Origin: Treponema sp.
GTDB lineage: Bacteria > Spirochaetota > Spirochaetia > Treponematales > Treponemataceae
Direction of reading: 5' to 3'
NCBI GenBank assembly: GCA_017548565.1
Contig: JAFYZU010000054.1
Span: forward strand, 1-64,000
DNA: 64,000 bases
How positions within the stretch are numbered: the first letter of the stretch is position 1; every line of letters begins with the position of its first letter. The notes below the pieces were generated by a model. The model was not told the DNA's origin and made no database searches. It saw only the letters and a list, made by a program, of their open reading frames with translations. The position numbers and the translations under genes are program-made. This document shows, piece after piece, positions 33,550 through 41,498 of this stretch.

Positions 33550-33997
33550 AAAATCAACTGATTATTTTCCATGTTTTGTTGCTGATGCTTCTTTTATGGC
33601 TGCATACCTTTTAAATGGTTTTTGTGATGATGAAATGTCTGATTGTGTAAAAGACATGGAATATGTTATCAAAAACAACGGGCATATTTATGTACCGCCT
33701 CTTTTCTGGTATGAAATTCAAAACGTTTTATTATATAAAATGCGTTCTAAAAAACAGGGAGAGCTGGTTCTTTCTGTAAGCGATAGTCTCGATATAATTT
33801 ATGATTTACAGCGCCTTCCGGTCTATACCGATCTTTTACCTGATCCCGAAATCCGCCAGCGGATTTTTGAAATAGCCCGTGAAACAAATCTTTCCTATTA
33901 CGATGCTTCTTACGTAGAAATGGCAAGACGATACAATCTTCCCCTTAAGTCTTATGATAAGGATGTACTGAAAGCTTTGACTCTTAGTATGAAGTAG
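33533..33997 (+). CDS. PIN-domain toxin (VapC-like)
   Basis: 154 residues: first acidic motif FVADASFMAAYLL, Glu in FWYEIQNVLL, YYDASYVEMA and SYDKDV near the end. RNase toxin of the Phd/PIN pair. Its start lies inside the antitoxin gene, so the two are coupled. Confidence 0.8.
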   Translation: MAVSTKKSTDYFPCFVADASFMAAYLLNGFCDDEMSDCVKDMEYVIKNNGHIYVPPLFWYEIQNVLLYKMRSKKQGELVLSVSDSLDIIYDLQRLPVYTDLLPDPEIRQRIFEIARETNLSYYDASYVEMARRYNLPLKSYDKDVLKALTLSMK

Positions 33998-34016
33998 AAA
34001 AAAAAGGAATGTGTGA

Positions 34017-34022
34017 TATAAT
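34017..34022 (+). promoter_or_regulatory. -10 element of the HicB/HicA-like pair
   Basis: TATAAT, 17 nt before the ATG at 34040; the short leader is almost only the GGAGG site (34030-34034). Confidence 0.45.
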
Positions 34023-34039
34023 AGGGATGTGGAGGCAGT

Positions 34040-34255
34040 ATGGAATATAAGGTTAAATTTTTATGGGATGAAGAAGCGAATGTTTGGGTTGCACAAAGTG
34101 AAGACATCCCCGGACTTGTTTTAGAAGGTGGCTCTTTGGATGCATTAATAGAAAGAGTCAGATTCGCTGCTCCTGAATTGATAGAACTTAATAATTCGCC
34201 CGAAATGGCTTCTTTGTATTTTACTGTCGAAAGACGTGAGAAGGTTATTGCATAA
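34040..34255 (+). CDS. DUF1902/HicB-like antitoxin
   Basis: 71 residues: YKVKFLWDEEANVWVAQSEDIPGLVLEG is the partial RNase-H-like fold of HicB/DUF1902, followed by a helix SLDALIERVRFAAPELIEL. No DNA-binding domain is fused. The stop overlaps the next ATG by one base. Confidence 0.8.
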   Translation: MEYKVKFLWDEEANVWVAQSEDIPGLVLEGGSLDALIERVRFAAPELIELNNSPEMASLYFTVERREKVIA

Positions 34256-34425
34256 TGGCAGAATATGAGAAAAAAGTTCGGGAAATATTATTGAACAATA
34301 ACTGTAAATTCGTTAGACACGGGAAAGGTGATCATGATATTTACTATAGTCCAATTACAAACAGAAATTTTACAGTTGATTCAAAGATTAAATCACGACA
34401 CACTGCAAATGCAATAATGAAATAA
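34255..34425 (+). CDS. HicA-like mRNA interferase, 56 aa
   Basis: A 56-codon frame translated directly from the bases: it starts MAEYEKKVREILLNN, then FVRHGKGDHDIYYSP with the catalytic-type His of HicA (GKGDH), and ends KSRHTANAIMK. Double-stranded RNA-binding-like fold that cuts mRNA. Overlaps the DUF1902 stop as TAATG. Very short but matches HicA over its whole length. Confidence 0.8.
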   Translation: MAEYEKKVREILLNNNCKFVRHGKGDHDIYYSPITNRNFTVDSKIKSRHTANAIMK

Positions 34426-34464
34426 AGCGGGATTAATCATCATTTTTAAATAAACAGTTTGAAT

Positions 34465-35262
34465 ATGTATAAAAAGATAGGCTCTCAGGTAATTAAAGGT
34501 AAAAGTTTTGATATAGTAATCTTTGGTAGTTTTCCACAGTCAGAAAAAACTAATGATACTATTATTATAAATGAGTTAGAATCAAAAACAGTTGGTTCTT
34601 ATACTTACTACAAAGGCAGCGATGGAGAATGGTATGCAAAACTGGGTTCTAAATATTTTAAAGTAGAACCTATTGAATGGCGTGTGCTTACGACAGATTA
34701 TAAAGGAACAAAAAAGAAACTTCTTCTTGCAGAAAACATTATTATAAATAAAGCTTATGATGCAAGTTCGAATAATTATGAAAATTCTTCTATAAGGGCT
34801 TATCTCACAGGGGATTTTTATAACACTGCTTTTACAACAGAAGAACAAAACGCGATTGCAACTACAACAGTTATAAACGATGCAAGAAGTACTAACCCGG
34901 ATAGCAATGCAACACAATTCAATGGCGGAGCTAACCAGTATGCAAGTGATAATGCTACCAGCGATAAAATCTTTTTGCTTAGTGAGCAGGAAGTAACGAA
35001 AGATGACTATGGTTTTGCGGCTTATGATGCCTATGGAACTGACAGCACGAGAATCCGTAAGGTAACTGCTTTTGCCAGGGAAAGCGGAACCTGGGTAAGT
35101 ACAAACAGTGGTTATGAAGACGGCGGTTGTTGGTGGCTGCGCTCTCCTAGCTATAGTGGTAGTAACTACGCGCGCGACGTCATCGATAGTGGCTATGCGT
35201 ACAGCGGCAGCAGCGTGGGTAACGCTAATATAGGTGTCGTGCCGGCTTTGTGTTTAAATTAA
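34465..35262 (+). CDS. DUF6273-like protein with variable-looking C-terminus
   Basis: About 265 residues without signal peptide. Early FGSFPQSEK and PIEWRVLTTD, central KLLLAENIIINKAYD and SSIRAYLTGDFYNTAFT, and the C-terminal CWWLRSPSYSGSNYA..GVVPALCLN are the DUF6273 landmarks, a C-type-lectin-like fold common in treponemes. The last 45 codons are visibly GC-richer than the rest (about 60 percent by hand count over 35182-35244) and rich in Ser, Gly, Tyr, Asp and Asn. No ribosome binding site is evident, and a TTG at 34459 is another possible start. It could be the end of a once longer surface protein. Confidence 0.7.
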   Translation: MYKKIGSQVIKGKSFDIVIFGSFPQSEKTNDTIIINELESKTVGSYTYYKGSDGEWYAKLGSKYFKVEPIEWRVLTTDYKGTKKKLLLAENIIINKAYDASSNNYENSSIRAYLTGDFYNTAFTTEEQNAIATTTVINDARSTNPDSNATQFNGGANQYASDNATSDKIFLLSEQEVTKDDYGFAAYDAYGTDSTRIRKVTAFARESGTWVSTNSGYEDGGCWWLRSPSYSGSNYARDVIDSGYAYSGSSVGNANIGVVPALCLN

Positions 35263-35313
35263 AATTATTATATAAAATTTTATTCGATTATTGATGCTAT
35301 CATCTATCTCTTT

Positions 35314-35345
35314 AAAGCACACTGTTTACGCAGGCTGCTTTTTTT
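35314..35345 (+). terminator. terminator after the accessory island
   Basis: Stem AAAGCA/TGCTTT with inner CTG/CAG, then a T-tract. Confidence 0.6.
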
Positions 35346-35426
35346 ATCCCTTCACAAGTCTTCCTTCGAACGAAAAATTATGTGTTTATGAAACAAAGAC
35401 TTTTTTGTAGTCCGGGTACTAGTCAT

Positions 35427-35455
35427 TTCCCATAATCCTTTTTTTGTGCTAGTAT
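35427..35455 (+). promoter_or_regulatory. queA promoter, predicted leaderless
   Basis: TTCCCA (35427-35432), 17 bp, TAGTAT (35450-35455), then 6 nt to the ATG at 35462. Confidence 0.45.
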
Positions 35456-35461
35456 ACACAC

Positions 35462-36544
35462 ATGCTTACTTCAGATTTTAATTTTGGTTTACCCGAAGAA
35501 CTCATTGCCCAGCATCCAAGCGGGGTGCGCGGGCAGGATAAACTCATGCTTTTAAACCGTGTAACAGGGGAAGTAGAACATCACATGATGGATGATTTAC
35601 CAGACCTTATTGAACCCGGTACACTTATGATTTTTAATAACAGTCGTGTTCGTCGTGCCCGTGTATATGGCATAAAAGAAACGACCGGACGAGAAACTGA
35701 GTTCATGTTTTTAAATACTATCGATAAAGAATGCTGTATCTGGAATACAATGGTAAAATCTGCAAAAAAGCAGAAACCAGGAATGCATTATAAATTTCCC
35801 GACGGTACTGTTGCTCAGATAATTGAACACGAGGGTAATGCGGGAACTGAATTCCGTGCTTTAAAATTTGATTTTGCAATCGACGAAGACTGGTTTGAAC
35901 GTAACGGACACATTCCGCTTCCTCCGTATATCCGCCGCGAAGATACTGTCGAAGATTCAGAACGCTATCAGAATGTTTATGCAACAGATACAGGAAGCGC
36001 TGCCTGTCCTACAGCGGGGCTTCATTTTACAAACGAAATGCTTTCCCGTCTTGATGCTAAGGGTATAGAACGAAAGTTTGTGACCCTTCACGTAGGGCTT
36101 GGAACTTTCTTGCCTGTTCGCGAAGAAAACATCGAAAACCATAAAATGCATGAAGAATGGTACACAATTCCAAAAGAAACTGCAGACGCAATAAATAAAG
36201 CCAAAAAAGAAGGACGCCCGATTCTGGCAGTAGGAACTACGAGTGTAAGAACGCTTGAAAGTGCAGGACGTTCGCTACGCGAACTTACCGAGTTTTCTTC
36301 GAAAACTCACGAGCAGACTGAATGGGTAAGAGCCGGAACTTCTTCTACAAGTATTTTTATGTACCCCGGTTATAAGTTTAAGGTTGTAGATAAAATGTTT
36401 ACAAACTTTCACACTCCGGAAAGTACCCTGATTATGCTTGTAAGCGCATTTGCCGGCCGCGAAAATATTTTAAATGCATACAAAACCGCCATAGAAAACA
36501 AATACAGATTTTTCAGTTACGGAGACTGCATGTATATATGCTAG
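35462..36544 (+). CDS. queA: tRNA preQ1(34) S-adenosylmethionine ribosyltransferase-isomerase
   Basis: 360 residues: DFNFGLPEELIAQHP, FNNSRVRRARVYG, GSAACPTAGLHFT, LHVGLGTFLPV and MYPGYKFKVVDKMFTNFH are family motifs. Transfers the ribose of SAM to preQ1 in tRNA to make epoxyqueuosine. Stands alone between the island and guaB. Confidence 0.95.
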   Translation: MLTSDFNFGLPEELIAQHPSGVRGQDKLMLLNRVTGEVEHHMMDDLPDLIEPGTLMIFNNSRVRRARVYGIKETTGRETEFMFLNTIDKECCIWNTMVKSAKKQKPGMHYKFPDGTVAQIIEHEGNAGTEFRALKFDFAIDEDWFERNGHIPLPPYIRREDTVEDSERYQNVYATDTGSAACPTAGLHFTNEMLSRLDAKGIERKFVTLHVGLGTFLPVREENIENHKMHEEWYTIPKETADAINKAKKEGRPILAVGTTSVRTLESAGRSLRELTEFSSKTHEQTEWVRAGTSSTSIFMYPGYKFKVVDKMFTNFHTPESTLIMLVSAFAGRENILNAYKTAIENKYRFFSYGDCMYIC

Positions 36545-36558
36545 TTTTTTAAGAGTAC

Positions 36559-36587
36559 TTGAAATAAGTGTTGAGTAACTGTATAAT
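36559..36587 (+). promoter_or_regulatory. guaB promoter
   Basis: TTGAAA (36559-36564), 17 bp, TATAAT (36582-36587). Predicted leader of about 140 nt, the longest in the window. Confidence 0.7.
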
Positions 36588-36670
36588 CAGTATCACAAAT
36601 AGTTTATTTTTAGTTTGCGTCGCAAGCTTAATAATAGTTTTTTTTTCCTGCATTAACTTGTGGGTTAAAA

Positions 36671-36712
36671 AAAAAAGGTCTAAAGCATTTTTCAATGTTT
36701 TAAATCTTTTTT
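36671..36712 (+). promoter_or_regulatory. terminator-like hairpin in the guaB leader, candidate attenuator
   Basis: A 19-position stem (arms 36671-36689 and 36694-36712, loop TTTC) has 18 pairs, two of them G-U, and one mismatch. The 3' arm ends in TCTTTTTT and is followed at once by the GAGAGGAG ribosome binding site. It could stop transcription or block translation. Confidence 0.65.
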
Positions 36713-36732
36713 GAGAGGAGATTAAAACTACT

Positions 36733-38238
36733 ATGGCTTACTTTTTTGAAGAACCATCCCACACATTTGATGAATATCTTTTAGTTCCTGGTTATACAGG
36801 TCCGGACTGCATTCCTGCGAATGTAAGTTTAAAGACACCTGTAGTCCGCTATAACAAAAAAGCCGGTGAAGAATGTCCTTTGTCAATGAACATTCCTATG
36901 ACTTCAGCAGTAATGCAGGCAGTATCAGATGATAAGCTTGCTGTTGCACTTGCAAAGGAAGGAGGCATTTCTTTCATTTACGGTTCACAGACAATTGAAA
37001 ATCAGGCAGCAATGGTTGCAAGGGTAAAAGCATATAAGGCAGGCTTTGTTTCTTCTGATACGAATATCCGTCCGGATCAGAGTATTAAAGAACTTGTTGA
37101 AGCTATCGAACGTACAGGTCATTCTACTGTCGCAGTTACTGAGGACGGTACTGAAAACGGTAAGCTGGTCGGAATCATAACAGACCGAGATTTCCGTCTT
37201 TCTCATTGTGCTGATGATGCTAAGGTTTCTGATTATATGACTCCGTTGAGTTCTCTTGTTATGGCAGAAGAAGGAATCACTCTTGAAGAAGCTAATGATA
37301 TTATATGGAAAAAGAAGGTAAATCAGCTTCCGGTTGTAGATAAGAACGGCAGACTTTTAAGTTTTGTTTTCCGTAAAGATGCCGCAAGTCATGAAGAACA
37401 TCCGAATGAACTTCTCGATAAACAGAAGCGCTATATTGTAGGTGCCGGAATTAATACCCGTGATTATATGGATCGTGTTCCTGCTCTTCTTGCAGCAGGA
37501 GTTGATGTAATGACTCTTGATTCTTCAGAAGGCTTTACTGAATGGCAGAGACGCGCACTTCATGATATTCACGAAAAATGGCCTGAAGCAAAAATCGGAG
37601 CCGGAAATGTCGTAGATGCAGACGGATTTAACTTTCTTGCAGAAGCCGGTGCCGATTTTGTGAAGATTGGTATTGGCGGCGGTTCAATCTGTATTACACG
37701 AGAACAGAAGGGAATCGGTCGTGGTCAGGCAACTGCTACAATCGAAGTTGCAAAGGCTCGTGACGCTTATTATGAAAAAACCGGTATTTATATTCCGATC
37801 TGTTCAGACGGCGGAATTGTTTATGATCATCACGTAACACTTGCTCTTGCAATGGGTGCTGATTTTGTAATGCTTGGCCGTTATTTTGCCCGCTTTGATG
37901 AATCTCCTACAAATAAGCTCATCGTAAACGGAAACTACGTAAAGGAATACTGGGGCGAAGGAAGTAACCGTGCAAGAAACTGGCAGAGATACGACCTTGG
38001 CGGTAAAAAAGGAATGGCTTTCGAAGAAGGAGTTGATTCATATGTTCCTTATGCAGGAAGTCTTCACGATAACGTAAACCTTACAATCAGCAAGGTGATT
38101 CACGCAATGTGTAACTGTGGTGTAACAAACATCCCTGACTTACAGAAAAATGCAAAAATCACACTCGTAAGCGCAGCCTCATTAAGGGAAGGCGGTGCAC
38201 ACGACGTAATCGTTAAAAACACAGTAAAAGCAAACTAA
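36733..38238 (+). CDS. guaB: IMP dehydrogenase
   Basis: 501 residues: catalytic barrel split by a CBS pair (about 95-220). The loop [12 protein letters not shown] carries the catalytic Cys, with GIGRGQATA after it, and [10 protein letters not shown] and [15 protein letters not shown] are conserved. Makes XMP from IMP, the committed GMP step. GAGAGGAG at 36713-36720. Confidence 0.95.
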   Translation: MAYFFEEPSHTFDEYLLVPGYTGPDCIPANVSLKTPVVRYNKKAGEECPLSMNIPMTSAVMQAVSDDKLAVALAKEGGISFIYGSQTIENQAAMVARVKAYKAGFVSSDTNIRPDQSIKELVEAIERTGHSTVAVTEDGTENGKLVGIITDRDFRLSHCADDAKVSDYMTPLSSLVMAEEGITLEEANDIIWKKKVNQLPVVDKNGRLLSFVFRKDAASHEEHPNELLDKQKRYIVGAGINTRDYMDRVPALLAAGVDVMTLDSSEGFTEWQRRALHDIHEKWPEAKIGAGNVVDADGFNFLAEAGADFVKIGIGGGSICITREQKGIGRGQATATIEVAKARDAYYEKTGIYIPICSDGGIVYDHHVTLALAMGADFVMLGRYFARFDESPTNKLIVNGNYVKEYWGEGSNRARNWQRYDLGGKKGMAFEEGVDSYVPYAGSLHDNVNLTISKVIHAMCNCGVTNIPDLQKNAKITLVSAASLREGGAHDVIVKNTVKAN

Positions 38239-38261
38239 TATAATTTATTGATTTTATAAGG

Positions 38262-38298
38262 GCACACTAGGAGTTAAAAACTTTTAGTGTGCTTTTTT
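38262..38298 (+). terminator. guaB terminator
   Basis: 8-bp stem GCACACTA/TAGTGTGC and six T's. Confidence 0.85.
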
Positions 38299-38307
38299 AT
38301 ATTTATA

Positions 38308-38336
38308 TTGACAATTTTTACCTTGTGTTTTATAGT
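38308..38336 (+). promoter_or_regulatory. promoter of the TrmB-like regulator
   Basis: TTGACA (38308-38313), 17 bp, TATAGT (38331-38336). The -10 overlaps the inverted repeat at 38333. Confidence 0.7.
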
Positions 38337-38356
38337 AGTATTGTTTAATACTACTA
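38333..38356. promoter_or_regulatory. 10-bp inverted repeat at the -10/start, candidate operator
   Basis: TAGTAGTATT-N4-AATACTACTA, perfect. A further half site TAGTAATATT is at 38370-38379. Position fits autorepression by the TrmB-like protein. Confidence 0.6.
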
Positions 38357-38424
38357 ACAAGCAAAATTGTAGTAATATTTAAAACAACTTTTAATCAACC
38401 TTATTTTTCCCAATGGAGGGCCTT

Positions 38425-39117
38425 ATGCAGAATAATGATTATATAGAAAACTTATGCGCATTCGGTCTTACAAGACAGGAAGCATGCATCTACTCAGAGC
38501 TCCTGACTCACGGAAAAATGACCGGCTATGAGCTTTCTAAAGAAACTGGTATTTCAAGATCCAATGTATATGTATGCCTTAATGCCCTTACAGACAAAGG
38601 TGCAACTTATATTATGGAAGAAGAATCTACAAAATATATTCCTGTTCCGGTAAATCAGTTTACAAAAAATTATATTTCCCAGATAAAGACAAAGGCAGAC
38701 TTCCTTATAAAAAATTCGCCTAAAAGGATTTTAAATACAGACGGATACATCACAATTACTGGAAATACAAATATAAGAAATAAAATCAGGCAGATGATAG
38801 CAGTAACAAAGCTCCGTCTTTATATTCTTGCCCCTTCATCAATCATCCGAGATTTTGAAACTGAACTTATAGAGCTTATTAAACGCAATGTAAAAGTTGT
38901 AATAATAACGGAAGGTTATAAATTAAAAGGTGCCCGTCTTTACGAAACAAAACCGGAAGAAGGGCAGATAAGATTTATAACTGATTCTTCGTACGTTCTT
39001 ACAGGAGAAATAACCGGCAGCGAACACGACACCTGTCTTTATTCGGGCCAGTCTCATCTTGTAGAAGTCATGAAGGAAGCCATTAAAAATAAAATAGTCC
39101 TGCTTAGTCAGGAATAA
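38425..39117 (+). CDS. TrmB-family transcriptional regulator
   Basis: 230 residues. N-terminal winged helix (FGLTRQEACIYSELLTHGKMTG, ISRSNVYVCLNALTDKG) and a C-terminal effector domain with LRLYILAPSSIIRDFETELI, as in TrmB. GGAGGG at 38415-38420 excludes the ATG at 38413 and sets 38425. It precedes ddh-lysA but a terminator lies between, so the target may be itself, that operon, or both. Confidence 0.85.
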   Translation: MQNNDYIENLCAFGLTRQEACIYSELLTHGKMTGYELSKETGISRSNVYVCLNALTDKGATYIMEEESTKYIPVPVNQFTKNYISQIKTKADFLIKNSPKRILNTDGYITITGNTNIRNKIRQMIAVTKLRLYILAPSSIIRDFETELIELIKRNVKVVIITEGYKLKGARLYETKPEEGQIRFITDSSYVLTGEITGSEHDTCLYSGQSHLVEVMKEAIKNKIVLLSQE

Positions 39118-39119
39118 AA

Positions 39120-39137
39120 AACTAACATCAGTTAGTT
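39120..39137. promoter_or_regulatory. inverted repeat AACTAAC-N4-GTTAGTT
   Basis: Perfect 7-bp arms just after the regulator stop; could be an operator for the downstream lysine genes or part of 3' processing. Different from the repeat at 38333. Confidence 0.35.
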
Positions 39138-39158
39138 AAACTATAAAAAGGTAAAGCT

Positions 39159-39182
39159 AAAAAATGCTTTCGCATTTTTTTT
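39159..39182 (+). terminator. terminator of the TrmB-like gene
   Basis: Stem AAAAAATGC/GCATTTTTT, loop TTTC, followed by further T's. Confidence 0.8.
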
Positions 39183-39237
39183 AACGCTTTGCTATAAAAC
39201 ACCGGCCGCCAGCGGCCTTACACAGGAGGTAAAAAAA

Positions 39238-40218
39238 ATGAAAATTGGTATTTTAGGTTATGGTAACCTTGGAAAAGGTGTTGAATGTGCTGTAAAAAAC
39301 AGCCCTGATATGGAACTTGCATGTGTATTTACAAGAAGAGATCCGTCTTCTGTAAAACTTTTAACAAGCGGGGTTCCTGTTTACAATGTTTCGGAAGTAG
39401 AAAAACACAAGAGCGAAGTTGATGTTCTTGTTATCTGTGGTGGTAGTGCAACTGATCTTCCAAAACAGACTCCCGAATATGCAAAATATTTTAATGTAAT
39501 AGACAGCTTTGATACTCACGCAAAAATCCCAGAGCATTTTTCTAATGTAGATAAGGCTGCAAAGGATAACGGTCATATCGCTTTAATCAGCTGCGGATGG
39601 GATCCAGGGCTTTTTAGTCTTATGCGTCTTTACGGAAACTGTGTTTTACCCGATGGACAGGATTATACTTTCTGGGGTAAGGGTGTTTCTCAGGGACATT
39701 CTGATGCAATCCGCCGTGTGCCTGGTGTAAAAGACGGTAAACAGTATACAATTCCTGTTCAGTCAGCACTCGAAGCAGTCCGTGAAGGAAAAAATCCTGA
39801 ACTTTCTACAAGACAGAAGCACACACGTGAATGTTTTGTTGTAGCAGAAGAAGGCGCAGATAAGGCAAAAATCGAAAAAGAAATCAAGGAAATGCCAAAC
39901 TACTTTGCAGATTATGATACAACCGTTCACTTTATTACAGAAGAAGAACTTAAGAAAAATCACTCTGGTATTCCTCACGGTGGATTTGTATTCCGCTCTG
40001 GAAAAACCGGCTGGGATAAAGAATATAACAACGTAATCGAATATTCGCTTAAGCTTGATTCAAACCCTGCCTTTACTTCAAGTGTACTCATCGCTTATGC
40101 ACGTGCAATTTTCCGCATGCATAAAGAAGGACAGAACGGCTGTAAGACAGTATTCGATGTAGCCCCAGCATATCTTTCCCCACTTTCAGGTGATGAGTTA
40201 AGGGCACATATGCTCTAG
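39238..40218 (+). CDS. ddh: meso-diaminopimelate D-dehydrogenase
   Basis: 326 residues: NADPH-binding GILGYGNLGKG, then CGWDPGLFSLMR, WGKGVSQGHSDAIRR and the C-terminal domain with NPAFTSSVLIAYARA. Reductive amination of tetrahydrodipicolinate to meso-DAP in one step. CACAGGAGG site. 8 nt before lysA. A GC-rich short palindrome (39204-39217) lies in the leader. Confidence 0.93.
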   Translation: MKIGILGYGNLGKGVECAVKNSPDMELACVFTRRDPSSVKLLTSGVPVYNVSEVEKHKSEVDVLVICGGSATDLPKQTPEYAKYFNVIDSFDTHAKIPEHFSNVDKAAKDNGHIALISCGWDPGLFSLMRLYGNCVLPDGQDYTFWGKGVSQGHSDAIRRVPGVKDGKQYTIPVQSALEAVREGKNPELSTRQKHTRECFVVAEEGADKAKIEKEIKEMPNYFADYDTTVHFITEEELKKNHSGIPHGGFVFRSGKTGWDKEYNNVIEYSLKLDSNPAFTSSVLIAYARAIFRMHKEGQNGCKTVFDVAPAYLSPLSGDELRAHML

Positions 40219-40226
40219 GAGAATAT

Positions 40227-41489
40227 ATGAATTCATATGTAGATAATGTAAACTTTTTTGAAGGGAATAATCCCGAAAAAATTGCTTCGGAATACGGAAC
40301 TCCTCTTTATGTTTATAACGAAAGAATCCTCCGCGACAGAATGCATAAGGTAAGTCAGGTTATTACAAAATATCCTTATACTGCAAACTATTCTGTTAAG
40401 GCAAATACAAATATCCATATCTTAAAGCTCGCTCTCGAAGAAGGAATCAACTGTGATGCAATGAGCCCGGGCGAAATAGAAATGCTTTTAAAGGCAGGTT
40501 TTCCAAAAGACAGAATCTTTTTTATTCCGAACAACGTAGGCCCTGATGAATTAATCTATGCAATTAAAAAGGGAGTAATCACAAGTTTAGACAGCCTTTC
40601 TCAGCTTGAACTTTTTGGTCAATGCTGTGCTGATCTTGAGCTTGCAGAAGATAAAAGACTTTGTGCTGTGCGTATAAACCCCGGAGTAGGAGCAGGGCAC
40701 TGCGAAAAGGTTGTAACAGGCGGAAAGAAAACAAAGTTTGGAATTGCAGAAGAAGACATCCCCGAGATTTTTAAAATCACGGAAAAATATAAGCTTACGA
40801 TTGCAGGAATTAATCAGCATATCGGGTCGGGCTTTATGACAGGGGAGCCTTATCTGGAAGCTGTAAAGAATTTCTTACAGATTGCCTTAAAGTTTAAAAA
40901 TTTAAAGTTTATTGATTTTGGCGGCGGATACGGAATTCCATATCATAAGCTTGATGACGAAAAAGAATATCCGATGGAAGATTTTAAGAAAAAGCTTGAA
41001 CCTTTTCTGGATGATTTTGTTTTTAAATACGGCTCTGCTCCGATGTTCAAATCTGAACCGGGACGCTACTGTGTTGCAGAAGGCTCTGTATTATTCGGAC
41101 GTGTTCATGCGGTAAAGCAGAATGCAGGACATATTTATGCCGGAACAGACGTTGGTATGAACGTTCTTGTACGTCCGAGCATGTATGATTCATGGCACGA
41201 TATTGAAGTAATCAGAAACGGAAAGACAGTAAGCCGTGAAGACCTTATTGTTCAGACTGTGTGCGGAAATATCTGTGAATCAGGTGACCTTCTTGCAAAA
41301 GACAGACCTCTTCCTAAAATGGAAAGAGGCGACCTTGCCTGTGTCTTAGACACCGGTGCATATGGCTGGAGTATGTGTTCTACCTACAACAGCCGCCCTC
41401 GTCCGGCAGAAGTTTTAATCTGCCGTGATGGAAAAGTAAAATTAATCCGTAGACGCGAAACAATAAAAGATTTAATGCGTTTATTCTAG
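40227..41489 (+). CDS. lysA: diaminopimelate decarboxylase
   Basis: 420 residues, PLP-dependent fold-type III: YSVKANTN with the PLP Lys, HIGSGF, DFGGGYG and EPGRY for phosphate and substrate, ESGDLLAKDR near the C-terminal active-site Cys region. Makes lysine from meso-DAP. Co-transcribed with ddh. The stop is 9 nt from the convergent symporter. Confidence 0.95.
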   Translation: MNSYVDNVNFFEGNNPEKIASEYGTPLYVYNERILRDRMHKVSQVITKYPYTANYSVKANTNIHILKLALEEGINCDAMSPGEIEMLLKAGFPKDRIFFIPNNVGPDELIYAIKKGVITSLDSLSQLELFGQCCADLELAEDKRLCAVRINPGVGAGHCEKVVTGGKKTKFGIAEEDIPEIFKITEKYKLTIAGINQHIGSGFMTGEPYLEAVKNFLQIALKFKNLKFIDFGGGYGIPYHKLDDEKEYPMEDFKKKLEPFLDDFVFKYGSAPMFKSEPGRYCVAEGSVLFGRVHAVKQNAGHIYAGTDVGMNVLVRPSMYDSWHDIEVIRNGKTVSREDLIVQTVCGNICESGDLLAKDRPLPKMERGDLACVLDTGAYGWSMCSTYNSRPRPAEVLICRDGKVKLIRRRETIKDLMRLF

Positions 41490-41498
41490 CGTATTAAA

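Noticed and set aside
34459-35461. Complete diversity-generating retroelement
   Set aside because: No reverse transcriptase, template repeat or accessory gene is present; only a variable-looking segment.
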